In this document: piece by piece, positions 33,475-45,097 of the stretch | Layout of the letters: each line of letters opens with the position of its first letter | Numbering within the stretch: the first letter of the stretch is position 1 | Assembly: GCA_949358305.1 (NCBI GenBank) | Contig: OX442316.1 | Coordinates: 4,340,001 to 4,404,000 of the forward strand | DNA: 64,000 nt | From: Strigamia acuminata | Taxonomy: Eukaryota; Arthropoda; Chilopoda; Geophilomorpha; Linotaeniidae | Direction of reading: 5' to 3' | Position numbers and translations under genes: made by a program | Notes under the pieces: model-generated | Database searches by the model: none | Seen by the model: only the letters and a program-made list of their open reading frames with translations | What the model was told of the DNA's origin: nothing

Positions 33475-34720
33475 AGTTAATTTTTAGGTTTTTTTTTTAC
33501 TTTTTTAGTTAATTTTTAGGGGGTTTGACGATTTTAGTTAATTTGTAGGAGTTTTTGACGTTTTTAGTTAAATTTTAGGGGTCTTTGACGTTTTTAATTA
33601 ATTTTCAGGGTTTTTTTTGACGTTTTTAACTAATTTTCAGGTTTTTTTTTTGACGTTTTTAACTAATTTTCAGGGGTTTTTTGACGTTTTTGGTTAATTT
33701 TTAAGGGTTTTTGATATTTTTCGTTCATGTTTAGAGGTTTTTGTCGTTTTAGTTAAATGTTTTGGGGTTTACGACGATTTAAATTAATTTTCAGGGGGTT
33801 TTTGACGTTTCTGGTTAATGTTTAGGAGTTTTGACGTTTTTCGTTCAATTTTAGGGGTTGTTGACGTTTTTAACTAATTTTCAAGGGGTTTTTGACGTTT
33901 TTGGTTAATTTTTTAGGGTTTTTGATATTTTCCGTTTATTTTTAGAGGTTTTTGTCGTTTTAGTTAAATGTTTTGGGGTTTTTGACGTTTTAAATTTATT
34001 TTCAGGGGGTTTTTGACGTTTCTGGTTTAATGTTTAGGGGTTTTTTACGTTTTTCGTTCAATTTTAGGGTTTTTTGACGTTTTAGTTAAATGTTTTGGGG
34101 TTTTTGACGTTTTAAATTTATTTTCAGGGGGTTTTTGACGTTTCTGGTTAATGTTTAGGAGTTTTGACGTTTTTCGTTCAATTTTAGGGGTTGTTGACGT
34201 TTTTAACTAATTTTCAAGGGGTTTTTGACGTTTTTGGTTAATTTTTTAGGGTTTTTGATATTTTTCGTTCATGTTTAGAGGTTTTTGTCGTTTTAGTTAA
34301 ATGTTTTGGGGTTTACGACGATTTAAATTAATTTTCAGGGGGTTTTTGACGTTTCTGGTTAATGTTTAGGAGTTTTGACGTTTTTCGTTCAATTTTAGGG
34401 GTTGTTGACGTTTTTAACTAATTTTCAAGGGGTTTTTGACGTTTTTGGTTAATTTTTTAGGGTTTTTGATATTTTCCGTTTATTTTTAGAGGTTTTTGTC
34501 GTTTTAGTTAAATGTTTTGGGGTTTTTGACGTTTTAAATTTATTTTCAGGGGGTTTTTGACGTTTCTGGTTTAATGTTTAGGGGTTTTTTACGTTTTTCG
34601 TTCAATTTTAGGGTTTTTTGACGTTTTAGTTAAATGTTTAGGGGTTTTGGACGTTTTAGATAAATGTGTAGGGGTTTTGGATGTTTTAGATAAATGTTTA
34701 GGAGTTTTTGATGTTTTTGT
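33475..34720. repeat. Tandem array with a 544-bp higher-order period
   Basis: Base unit about 33 bp, of the form GGGGTTTTTGACGTTTTTAG followed by TTAATTTTTA. Distinct variants recur in the same order 544 bp apart. TCGTTCATGTTTAGAGG occurs at 33721 and 34265. GTTTACGACGATTTAAATTA occurs after each. Confidence 0.93.
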
Positions 34721-35115
34721 ATCTTTTCTTTGTTTATGTAAATGTAAAACAAATTTTATGCTAATTTACATGTCAGGATATATTTACATGTGACCTTTTT
34801 CAGTAAAATATTATGGGAACTGAGCAGTCTGCGCTTATGTAGTGTAGAATGGCACACAACATGTGTTGCTTTTCTCCCCTTCATTTTCATTAATCTGTGT
34901 AATAATATTAAGTTTATGATAGGGAGCTGTGAAAACTGACACAGAGAACACTATTTATGTTAGAATCTTAGAATTAAAAGGTGAGGTTTTTATTTTGTTA
35001 TTTTAATTTCGCGCGGGTTGTTAACATTGATTTTTTTTCCTCCCAAATATTTCTATTGACATTTCACGAACACAGATCGATATAAAAAGCATAGCAACCA
35101 ACAAAAACAACAAAT
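34721..35115. other. Spacer 5' of the sulfotransferase gene
   Basis: Unique AT-rich sequence. GATATAAAAAGC at about 35078 is a plausible TATA box about 36 bp before the ATG, implying a very short 5' UTR. Nothing else seen. Confidence 0.4.
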
Positions 35116-36460
35116 ATGAGCATAATGGAGGAAGAGGAAAGCGAAGAACTTTCTTTCCCGGATTGGGAACGTGATTTTGACCAACAGCCGAAATTATGTC
35201 GGGATTTAAAGCACGACGTGGTTCTTCCCTGTTCGTACAAGCGATTAAAAGAAAGGTTGTCGTCGTTCGAGACTCGCGATGACGATATTTGGGTCGTCAC
35301 TTTTCCCAAGTCGGGTGAGTTGTCGTTTTATCACGAGGGATTGAACTGTGACATTGTTTTGGATTCGTTAATAGGTACAACTTGGACTCAAGAAATTGTG
35401 TCACTCATTATCAATGGTTTGGATTTGGATAAAGATCGTGTTCTTTTGGATCAGCGATTTCCGTTTTTCGAGTAAATATTTGTGTGAGAGCAAATGCGGC
35501 CCCCGTGCTTTCCTGCCGAGCACTCGTAGGAATAACATGGGCGGCGATTTGTTGAATTTATATTTTTTAATTATTTTTTTTTTTTAATTTTTTTTTTTAA
35601 AGAGCCGATTTGTTTTATTCTACGCCAATTCGACCCGCCGAAAATGTTATAGATTGGCTAAATCATGTCGAATCTCCTCGTCTCATTAAATCTCATTTAC
35701 CGTTAAATGTTTTACCGGACAAAGCCAGCGAACGTTGCAAAGTGAATTAAAAACAAGTTAAAAAATGTACACATTTTGACGTTTTGCCACGTTTTTAATG
35801 CTTTAGATCATCTACATGGCGCGAAACCCCAAAGATGTGATGGTATCCATGTTTTATTTCTACAAAATGCTCGAATCGAAAGGATTTATTGGTGAATTCT
35901 CATCATTTGTGACTTACTTTTTGCAAGACAAAGGTGTGAAACTCACCCAAATCGACCATTAAAACATTTTTTTTACATTATTAATATAAATATAAATATA
36001 TTTCAGTTATTTTCAGTCCTTATTGGAAAAACGTGTTTTCGTATTGGAATGCGCGACATCGGCACAATATTTTATTCCTTCAATACGAGGAAATGAAATG
36101 TGTAAGTTTAACAAAACAAAATTTAATTTATTTTAATTTAAAAAAAAAAAAATTCTATTTTAGAATTATATAACTGAAATTAAAAAAATCGCCGAATTCC
36201 TTGGACGTCCATTGGACGAGAACGGAGCGAAGATGGTGGCCGAAAGATGCAGTTTCGAGGCAATGAAGAGCAATCCGGCGACCAATAAGGAGGATTGGAA
36301 AGAGCAGGGCAGATGGAAAGCGGATGGGACTGATTTTATGAGGAAAGGGCAAGTCGGTGATTGGAAAAATCACTTGAGTGCCGATTTGAATAACCTAGTG
36401 GACAAGTGGATCACAAAAAACACCCAAGACACCGATCTACCGATCCAATATTCAATTTAA
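35116..36460 (+). CDS. Cytosolic sulfotransferase (SULT family)
   Basis: Six exons, 35116-35314, 35375-35471, 35603-35741, 35807-35933, 36007-36101 and 36164-36460, closing at 954 bp, 317 residues. The 5'-phosphosulfate loop is FPKSGTTWTQE. The catalytic-His element is LIKSHLP (about residue 130). The 3'-phosphate site residues lie in YMARNPKDVMVS. The C-terminal PAPS motif is RKGQVGDWKNHLS. All key residues are present, so an active enzyme transferring sulfate from PAPS to a small hydroxyl or amine acceptor in the cytosol is expected. The substrate cannot be read from the sequence; insect relatives act on steroids, catechols and xenobiotics. Confidence 0.95.
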
Positions 36461-36782
36461 TGCAAATAAATTACAGAATTAATACTCAATTTAATTTATA
36501 ATAAATTTTAGTCGTTGGGCAGCCATTTTTGTGTGTTTTTCTCACTTATTAATTATTAACATTAATTTTTTTTTTTTTAAATTTATTTAAGTGAATAAAA
36601 TTTTTGTTTCAATTCTAAATTGTAAATTGTTGCTGGCAGGCGCGTTAAGTTGATTTTGACGTCACAATTGTAACTTCCGCCCATTCCATTTGCCGGAAAA
36701 TTTCACTATAAGCGGCAGCTGGATGACGTAATCCAGAAACTTCTATGCTCAGCGCTCGCCTTCAATTGCATGGCTTTCAAGA
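36461..36782. other. Spacer with the TMEM9 promoter
   Basis: AT-rich first part, then a GC-richer stretch with two TGACGT elements (about 36657 and 36724), CRE/ATF-like, immediately before the TMEM9 start. No gene. Confidence 0.45.
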
Positions 36783-37625
36783 ATGGCATTATTTCGTGTG
36801 TTTACCGCCTACTTGTTGTTGGTATTGTGCTTGGTATTGAATGTGAAGGTAAATAAATAAATGTGAATTAAATTTCTCACCTTTAATGCGACACCTGTTT
36901 AGTTAATTTGATTTTTTTAGAGCGAATTCGAAACTACACGTTGCGTATGCGTTTGTCCTGATGTTTCTGCCGTTTTTAATGAAATAAAAAATGTAACGGC
37001 AAGGAAAATTTACATTGCTAATGTTCAACCGTGGTAATTATTCAAAATTCAATTAAATTTATATTTAAAAAGATTTTTATTTTTATTTTATTTTTTTACT
37101 GTAAAAATATAGTGTTTGTGAAACTGCAGTGATTCGATTTTTTCCTGCATTTTTGAAGGGAAAAGAGAAGGAATTTTGTCCTCGTTGTTCGTGTAAATAC
37201 GAAAGGCGGAATATTACGATAATTAAAGTATTAAAAACCACTATTAAGTTTGAATATGTAAAGTTATTTAAATGTTATTTATTTTTTTTAGGTGGTTGTG
37301 CTTTTTATCATTGGTGTTGTGTCACTTTTGATGATTTATTTGGTGTTTTTGGTGTTGTTGGATCCATTATTGAACAGAAACAGGGTCCCGTATGAAGAAC
37401 ATAAAGATGAGGTGGTTTGTTTAAATGTTTTTGCTTGTTTATGTATTTTTTTATTGTTTTTTTGACATTTTTTTATAGGAAATATTGCCAATTGAACCAC
37501 ACTCGCGGCGACGGTCATCTAGTGGCAATGTACTGAATCGCATTGGTCAGCAACAATATAAGTGGAAAAATCAAGTTCGAGAACAACGAAGAAATACTTT
37601 TGATAAACATAGTGTACTCAATTAA
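36783..37625 (+). CDS. Tmem9: TMEM9-type membrane protein
   Basis: Five exons, 36783-36848, 36921-37033, 37113-37227, 37292-37411 and 37479-37625, giving 186 residues. A signal peptide (MALFRVFTAYLLLVLCLVL) is followed by the cysteine pattern RCVCVCP and then CPRCSCKYERRNITIIK. Next come a transmembrane helix (VVVLFIIGVVSLLMIYLVFL), the DPLLN motif and a basic cytosolic tail ending WKNQVREQRRNTFDKHSVLN. These are the conserved TMEM9/TMEM9B landmarks (CKCICP, CECRYEERS, LVDPLI, VQEQRKTVFDRH). The family is a late endosomal/lysosomal protein linked to V-ATPase and lysosomal signalling. The other upstream ATG (36770) is out of frame. Confidence 0.93.
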
Positions 37626-38233
37626 TTACTCGATTAATTTAATTTAATTGTTTTGGTTTGCAATTACTGTTGTTTACTTTAGATTTTGTAGTTTTTATAG
37701 TTTGCTCTCAGCCTCCGTATTAGTCGATAGTAAATGCTATCCTCTATTGTCAAAAAATAGAAACTAACTATAAATGGCGTCGGTTTGTTTGCTAAGACGA
37801 GTGAATGATTAATAAATTTAGATTTGCCTGTGTATTTTTTGTATTTTTTTTATTTAAAAAACGATTTGTTTTATTATTATTCTTTTCGATTTTTTTTTGT
37901 CATTGTAATACGACACGGAAATTGTCCAATTTTATTTTTTATTAATTTAATATTCATTTCACCTATTATTATATTTGAGTAATTTATTACTTTGTTATTT
38001 AGGTTGAATTAGTAAAGGGCAATAAACGCATTTATTTATAAATTTTATTTTAAAATAAAAGGTTTTTCCCTCAAGGAAAGTTTTAGCCAAAAAAATATTC
38101 CTGAGGATAATTTTAAAAGCCAATTCGAATGGAAATTGTCAGAATTTTGTACGATTTAAGCAATATTTATTCATTTACAATTGTGCTACAATAAAAATTT
38201 ACAAAAACTGAAAACAAAACATCACTTTATATC
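37626..38233. other. Intergenic, AT-rich
   Basis: No gene. It contains the 3' flanks of TMEM9 (plus) and the small membrane protein (minus). Confidence 0.5.
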
Positions 38234-38545
38234 TTAATTTGTCATTTTCAAATCATTTTGTTTATCGCGACGCTTTGAACGATCAGATTGCAAAACGTGT
38301 GTCTTAACAAAATACGCCACTACTATGACTAATGGAAACAATAAGAATATCCAGATGAACACCAGGAACACACTTATTAGTATTTTGCGGATAAATAACA
38401 AAGCGATTTCAATCGGTGTTGGAAAAATAACATATTTGGTACAAAACCAGCCGCCCAAAATAAGGAACGGTATTGCATAATCCGATGGCAATATCACCTC
38501 CAATCCAGCAAAAATCTTGTTGATAGTTTTCTCAGCTGTTGTCAT
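38234..38545 (-). CDS. Small membrane protein of unknown function
   Basis: Open frame of 103 residues from an ATG at 38545, single exon. It has an amphipathic start (MTTAEKTINKIFAGLEVILP) and two or three hydrophobic segments (YAIPFLILGGWFCTKYVIF; KILISVFLVFIWIFLLFPLV). A charged tail SDRSKRRDKQNDLK follows. The shape is that of a small organelle or plasma-membrane protein. I do not recognise a family. The non-random pattern of hydrophobic helices with charged ends makes it more likely real than chance. Confidence 0.5.
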   Translation of the reverse strand: MTTAEKTINKIFAGLEVILPSDYAIPFLILGGWFCTKYVIFPTPIEIALLFIRKILISVFLVFIWIFLLFPLVIVVAYFVKTHVLQSDRSKRRDKQNDLKMTN

Positions 38546-39475
38546 CTAAATTACAGAAAATTAAAATTAAACTTTAGCGATGATAAATGTTGAGTAAATC
38601 GTGTATTATTCCACTTACTTTGAAGTAGATTCAAATAAATGTTCTTTACCAGATGGAAGTACACAATTTATGGAAATAATGCTCCAGGTGTGTATGTATA
38701 TATTTTGCAATTGTCAGAAGCAGATTCTATTCTTGTTTATTCTGTGAACGGATGACAGCATTGCAATTGTGGGCGTTTTACACGCCCACAACATAAACCT
38801 ATCAAGAAGAAAATGATATTTTAATGGTAATCACAAGAAATAATAATAAAAGTGTGTTTAGTTATTTAAAAATAAATAAGATGGATTTTTTTTTTGAAAT
38901 TTTACATTTTTCGTGATTTTCCTGTATAATAATTCACTTATAAAAGATGTTTTTACAAGTGAATACATTTTATTTTATTTCCTCGCACAATAATAATACA
39001 ATTTTATGAGTTAAAAATTTATTCGAGGAATTTACAGCAGTTGCAATACGCATTACGCAGCAGGAAGTTGTAATATTTGTGGAATATTCTGTGAGTATTT
39101 TTAATTGGATATGCATTCAGAATGAATTAAATTACAGGGTTGTCGCTGATTTGCACAGCACTAACTTGTAAGATAATTCAAGAAAAATGCTCAGTGCTGC
39201 CATCTAATGTGAGACGGATAAACTTATCATATCAAAGTAAAGTAAAGATATTTTTACTTCAAAGAAATCGTATCTTTGATAATGATATAAAAATGGGTAT
39301 ATTAAATTAATGGACACAGAATAGACGATTTAACATTTTTATATCCGTTCCACAGCATGAAAAATAAATAAATTTTAGCAGCGATTAACGTTTTTGTTAA
39401 TGTTTGCTCCGTTGATACAAAAACAAAAACAAAAACAAAATATAAAATAAAATAAATTCAATAAAGTTAGATCCA
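38546..39475. other. Intergenic between the small membrane protein and NXT
   Basis: No gene. A compact inverted repeat TTGTGGGCG/CGCCCACAA with a 7-bp loop lies at 38767-38791. GTGGGCG is also a zinc-finger (Egr/Klf-like) binding word. Confidence 0.5.
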
Positions 39476-40155
39476 TCAATTGAATGGAACAGTTTCTTGA
39501 AAACGAAAACATTCCGAAACAACTTTCCAGTTATTATTGTGAACAGCGAGGACGAAATTTTGCTGAAACGGAGTCCAAGGTTTTTCGTGCAATTTGATCG
39601 CACCGGCTACAAGCACAAGAACCGTTGGCTGATGGTTCACAGATTCACCTGTAACGCACTTAATTAATATTGTTTTCGCCATTTCAAACGATAAATATCG
39701 AACTTAACACTCGTTGTGTGTCTACACTTAGCCATTTTAACCCACAAATGGGTAAGTTTTTGTAAAACTTGGTGATCGTCTCACTTCCATCCATGCAGTT
39801 TCCATTCCACACTAAACGTGCGTTGTCCATGTAAAGTTTGGTGAATTTCTGGAAAATAAAAGAAAACTATCAACTATTTATTTATTTATTTATTTTCATT
39901 TTTGTTCTTCTTCTTCTTTTTTTTTCTTCTTTTTTTATTATTAATTTTAAATTATTTATTTAATTTAATTACCCTAATTTATTTTTTACTCACGTTCTGA
40001 CATTTATCCAAATTCTGTAAATAAAGTTTAGCAAAATCACCAATCGGCTCAAAATCTTCTGCGTTTTGGATTACAGTGCCCTAATGTGGATTTAATGTTG
40101 CTCATTAATATTTTCTTCAAATTTTTTAAAAAAGCAATCTTACCACAAACGCCAT
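39476..40155 (-). CDS. Nxt1: NTF2-related export protein (NXT/p15)
   Basis: Four exons on the minus strand, 40144-40155, 39994-40080, 39711-39848 and 39476-39658, giving 139 residues (human NXT1 140). It starts MAFV|GTVIQNAEDFEPIGDF. It contains LYMDNARLVWNGNCMDGSET, then VNHQPTVLVLVAGAIKL, and ends FQQNFVLAVHNNNWKVVSEC then FRFQE. These align with RLYMGTATLVWNGN and NFILTAQ...WKIASDCFRFQ of NXT. The third intron is 52 bp, assuming the acceptor TTAAG. The protein pairs with the NXF1 NTF2-like domain for bulk mRNA export through nuclear pores. The first coding exon of only 12 bp is unusual but fits the frame and splice sites. Confidence 0.92.
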
Positions 40156-40551
40156 TTTGTCATTTTGTTCACTTAGTGCGGCCAGTGCTCTTAGACTACG
40201 AAACTATTACGTAATGATGCAATAAACGAAGTAATTATTATATTTGTTGTCTCTAATAGTTTCTTTTTAATGCGGTAATATTAATACACAGCCAAACAAA
40301 AACAAATAAATAAATCCCCTTAGAAAACTTTTTTTTATCGTATGATATTAAAAAATAATAAAAACAAGAAAGAAAATATCACTTGAGTCATATACAATAG
40401 TACAAAAATAATTTCAAAACCATATTAAAACAAATTGGTCTCCTGCGTGTTTCTTTTTCAAAGAATTAGAATTAAACTAAAAATAATAAAATAATAAAAT
40501 CTCAGTAAGATTGGCATAAGATTTAGTTCTTTTCATCGCTTAATAATTCCA
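40156..40551. promoter_or_regulatory. Shared upstream region of NXT (minus) and RPA43 (plus)
   Basis: 396 bp between two divergent housekeeping genes. AT-rich, no TATA consensus at a suitable distance, no other gene. A bidirectional promoter is inferred from the layout. Confidence 0.45.
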
Positions 40552-41844
40552 ATGGCGCTGAGTGATCAATTCCGCCGTCAGATAGCGCTAACCACCCGCC
40601 ATGCTTTCAAGATGGAAAGAATCGTATTTAGTTTCAGCCGTGCGAAAGAATTAATAACTGATGAATACGCCTGTTTGAAATTAATAACAACAACGTACAA
40701 AATCAAACTACCGGTGAGTTACGTCGGCAGAGTGAAAAAAGGAATTAGCGATCACTTAAAAGCGCAAACAAATCGCCACACGCCTAGGTAGTACAACCTA
40801 CGATTAATCACTAATTAATCAATATTTAATAATAATTTAATATTTATTTACAGTTTGGGCGGCATTTTAGTTGCATACGACAGAATTCATCTTGTCAGTA
40901 ACTCAGGAACCGTAATTTATGAAGGAAAATTCATAATATTTGAAATTCAAGCGGATTTTATCATTTTTCGACCCGAAATTGGAAAACCATTACGAGGTTT
41001 GTTTGTACGGATTTAAAAAATTATTATTTTTATTTAAATAATTTTTTATTTTTGTTTTAGGTGTCGTTAATAAATATGGAAGGGACTACGTGTCGTGTTT
41101 GGTTCACGAAACATTCAACGCTTCGCTTCCAAGGCCCGAAAACGAGGCAGAATGGATCGGAGACTGCGTGGACATCGGATATGAATTTTTATTCACTGTC
41201 ACGTATGTTGGTGAAACGTTTTTACGAGGAACCATCATAGATGACAGGTAGAATTGTGATTTTTGGATGATTAAATTGATTAATCTCGATGTTAATTTCG
41301 TTGTTTTAGCGTCATCGTTCCACAGGACGAGGAAAATGAGTTTGTTACTGCGGAAAATGAGTTGGAATGCGAAGAAAACATCGAAAATGGAGCCGATTGT
41401 GATGATGAAACGAACGAGGTTGTTGAAAGCGAACTGATCGAAGTGGATGAGGAGATTAGGGATGAAACTAAAGACCGGAAACAGACGAAGCGGAAATTAG
41501 ACGAGATGTTGAACGGTGGAGACGATACGACGAATAAAAACGAAACTACTTCGCCCCGGAAAAAGAAGAAACGGAAATTGGACGAGATGTTGAACGGCGG
41601 AGACGATAAAACGAATGATGAGGAATCTGCGCCGAAGAAGAAGAAGAAGAAACGTGAAAAAATTAAACTTGAAGGTGGTGATGACAAGAAACGTGATAAA
41701 AAGAAGAAAACAAAGCGGAAAGATAAAGAGAAGAAGCCTAAGAGTGAGAGTAAACTGAAGAAACACAAACATAAGGTGAAAAAATCGAAGAAAGACAAGG
41801 AAAAGGTGAAAAAAGAGGGGAAAAAGAATAAAAAATCAAAATAA
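40552..41844 (+). CDS. Polr1F: RNA polymerase I subunit RPA43 (TWISTNB)
   Basis: Four exons, 40552-40787, 40854-40996, 41061-41247 and 41310-41844, 366 residues. The N-terminal half matches the RPA43 RPB7-like fold: SLGGILVAYDRIHLVS, FEIQADFIIFRPEIGKPLRG, VVNKYGRDYVSCLVHETFNA and GYEFLFTV. From about residue 200 it is acidic. From about residue 235 it becomes a Lys-rich tail with two near-identical copies of KRKLDEMLNGGDD, typical of nucleolar proteins. In the family it pairs with RPA14 in yeast or acts alone in animals, forming the stalk that contacts Rrn3/TIF-IA. Insect tails vary greatly in length. Confidence 0.93.
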
Positions 41845-42028
41845 TGGACAATTTTTTCTCAAAAAAATGTTTTAAAAATTGTTTTATTGCCTGATATTTT
41901 GGTTTTTCTTCTTCGTATTAAGAAAGAAAAACAACTTCTTCCATTTTGTATTGATTTACGACCATTTGTTTGGTAATAAACCTGTTTTCGGCGAAAATTT
42001 AATTTTTTTTTAACGCAAATTCACGGAT

Positions 42029-44241
42029 TTATAGTGTAATTTGTGGGAAAACAGGTGTTTCTACTGATTGCTCAGTTTGGAAGTATCTATCCACGTTTTG
42101 TTTGAGTTGTTTCTCGTATTTTTTCACATCTAAACCTTCCAATACTAATTGTATGTATTCGTCGAACATTAGCTGTATCAAATGAACAGAGCCAAAACTA
42201 CAGGCGCTTTTTAACGTTAAATCTCGGACAAATAAAAATGTCAAGTAATTCCATCGGAGGAGAAATTGATAGGATATATTTTCTTCACATGTCTGTTAAT
42301 AAGAATATTGTTAAATTTGTTGAAAAAAAAATATTTTTTATTTTAAAATAATTACCTTGATTACGTACATGTCCATTAGTTCGTCAATTAATTCTATGTA
42401 TTCTTCCAGAGGTAATTGTTTTTGAAGATAATTCAAGAAAATTGAAAAATCTGTAAGAAATATTGAAAATATTAATAATTTTATTTAAATTTTCGTGGAA
42501 TTATTACATTGATGTATCAACTGTTGGCACGAAGACGTATCACTGTGTATCATTAATCCAAATTGCAAACATATTTCATCGATATCTAAACTTTGAAGTT
42601 CGTTAAACATGTGGCGTGTTATGTCGGGATCGGCGAGAAATCCACGAACAGTCTACAAATTGAATTTTCCCCCATTAATCAAAGATAAATATAACTAGAA
42701 GTACGCCATGTTTTATAAATTCCAGTATAGTTGTGAACGAGAAGTCACAACTATTGTACTGGAATTAGTATAACAAATGGCGGCTGCAAAACCTGAGCAA
42801 GATGCAGAAAAGACAGTTGGCGTGAAATGTATTTGCAGAATTTTTTCGCTACTGCAATGAGAAATTAATATGAAAGTTAATAATAAAACTGTAATAACGG
42901 AGCTGTTTTTACCATTTAGTTTTATTTTCTGGAGATTTAATGGGACGGAAATTAGGGCATTTTCCAACCACAGTGGAAAGAAATTAACAAACACTTTAAT
43001 TTCGTTACACAGACTAAAAAAAATATATATATTATTATTATTTTTATTAAATACAGGGATTTTAAGAATAAAATATTTACCTCTCAGGAATTTCTTGAAT
43101 AGATGATGGAACCAAAACATCATTTATAATCTGAAATATTTATAACACATTTATTCATTTAACAAAAAATAAAATAAAAATGAAATAAAAATGGCGCCTT
43201 GCCTTGTACAACACAGCATCACAATAACTAATAAAATCAATCAGCACATCTGAATCCAAAGTAGCCATTAAATGAATAGGAATTCCATTCCAAAAATGGA
43301 ATAAAAATTTTTGTATCTGAATATTAAAAAAATTATTTTTTTAAAAAAAATAAAATTCAATGGTATGATGACATAAATATATACAACTTACATCACTGAA
43401 ATTGGCACCGATAACTGTGTCTAAAATACGCTGGGCATGGGTTTTATACATGACAATAAAAGTTGAAACCTGTACATAATTTAAAGTGAATTAATCAACT
43501 ATTTAATTTTGATTATTGACACTTTTAAACCTTTGTTTGATTTAATTCGTTTGGTAATGCCAGAGTAGGAAAATCTGGTAACAAAGTACCTGTTTTCGAG
43601 TTCAAGGAATATTTTCTCGAAGCAGCCTAAAAAATTAAACAATTTTATATAATTCACTAAATAATTTAATGAAAAAAATGGGACTTAGTTAACCTCAGTT
43701 TTGATCTTCACAGCCGAAAACCTAGACACTTTTTTCCCATTATACACTTGTGTGTAATACACAGAAGTTGCTTTTATTCCAATACCACAATAATGATAAC
43801 TAGTAATAAATCAATAAATAAAAATATGCAAGAAAATGTTGGAATTTGAATTTACATGGATTGTCCTCGCGTTCCCAACCGTCTTGTAGTAACTTTGGAA
43901 AACCTCTGCCGAACAATCTTTAACAAGAATAATGAAAAAAAACCAGAATAACATAATTTAATTAATGGAATTTACGGAATTATTTACTCACTTTACCGAA
44001 CGACGCAGGTCCTACAGCATGGAATTGATTTTGCTGACAAAACTCCAAATAATGTTGATATAAAAGACATCGAGGTATACAAACACTTTCGGACCATTCA
44101 TAATTCAAACCAATCCTATAAATGAATAAAAATAACAATAAATCAATTTCTAAAAATCAATTTTTATATTTTTAAAAATTTTTTTTGTTTTTACCAATTA
44201 ATAGTTTTCTCCACTTGGATCTGTTTTCTTCTTGAGTCCAT
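42029..44241 (-). CDS. RFX-family transcription factor (RFX4/6-like)
   Basis: Thirteen exons on the minus strand close at 1341 bp, 446 residues: 44195-44241, 43992-44115, 43856-43917, 43694-43799, 43531-43626, 43392-43469, 43203-43316, 43081-43130, 42913-43013, 42793-42851, 42508-42652, 42356-42450, 42029-42292. The winged-helix DNA-binding domain (about 9-86) reads [44 protein letters not shown]. The B, C and dimerisation regions follow ([48 protein letters not shown]), as in RFX4/RFX6. The intron after exon 7 starts with GC (AAG|GCAAGG). The usual lysine in RGQSKYHY is isoleucine (about residue 78). The N-terminus is very short; further 5' exons may exist upstream of 44241. RFX proteins bind X-boxes and control ciliary or endocrine programmes. 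Confidence 0.9.
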
Positions 44242-45097
44242 TTCTTACTCTGCATTTCCTCAACTTGTTGGCAACTCTTGGTCGCCCAGGAAACAGGTGT
44301 CATTGTCAAATATGAGTCTTTCAAGCGCCCAATGGGAATGCATGAGCACACCTTTCACTCGGGTGGTGCTGCAGTGATAAAGTTTGTCAACATTCGCGGG
44401 CAAGTGTGTCAGATAATCCCTCTCCCTTGTTTTCTCGTTCCGCCCATTGATTGTGTTTACTAAACCCTTAACCCTTTGAACAAGCTGAACGTGTGAAATT
44501 GCCGGACACGGTTATAGACTCAAATTAAGTGCCTTTATCTCGGTTGACAATCGATGTTTGATTTTTTACAACGTTGGAAATAAAGAAATTTAATTGTCGA
44601 TTTAATCAAAGAAATGGATTTGGTCATTCGATTGACATTTCGGCCTCCACCTAATAAATAAGAAAAGAATAGTAAAAGTTGAAGGGTGCAATTATTTTTA
44701 TTGCATTTTTTTCTTTTTTTACTGTTTTATCAATGAATCAATAAAAGACATCGTAATAAGTCAATATTGTTTTTTTTTTTATTAAGAATATCTAAATAGA
44801 GTTTTGAAATCACCTTTTAGAGATTTCGATGAGATTTTTTTTTGTTTTTGTTACATTTTTGTGATTTTTTTAAAATTTTAATACACAGAATCACAATTTT
44901 ATTTAGCCTAATTTATATATCATGACTGAATCTCCTAATTAATTTATTATTTGTCCTGTATTTTGATCAATGACCTTTTATACAGCAAACCACCTTTTAG
45001 TAATACCCACTGACCGATTAATCGTTTCTGGAATTCGTGTTGTGGTTGTGGACGAGCACATGGTTTGAGTAGAAAATACGTGTAAATAGATTTTAAA
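44242..45097. other. Region between the RFX gene and DPH5
   Basis: No exon firmly supported. An ungapped minus-strand frame continues a short way upstream of the chosen RFX start, so further RFX 5' exons could be here. The remainder is AT-rich; the DPH5 promoter must lie at its right end. Confidence 0.4.

Noticed and set aside
41292-41798. Phe/Ser-rich minus-strand frame
   Set aside because: Antisense of the Lys-rich tail of RPA43.
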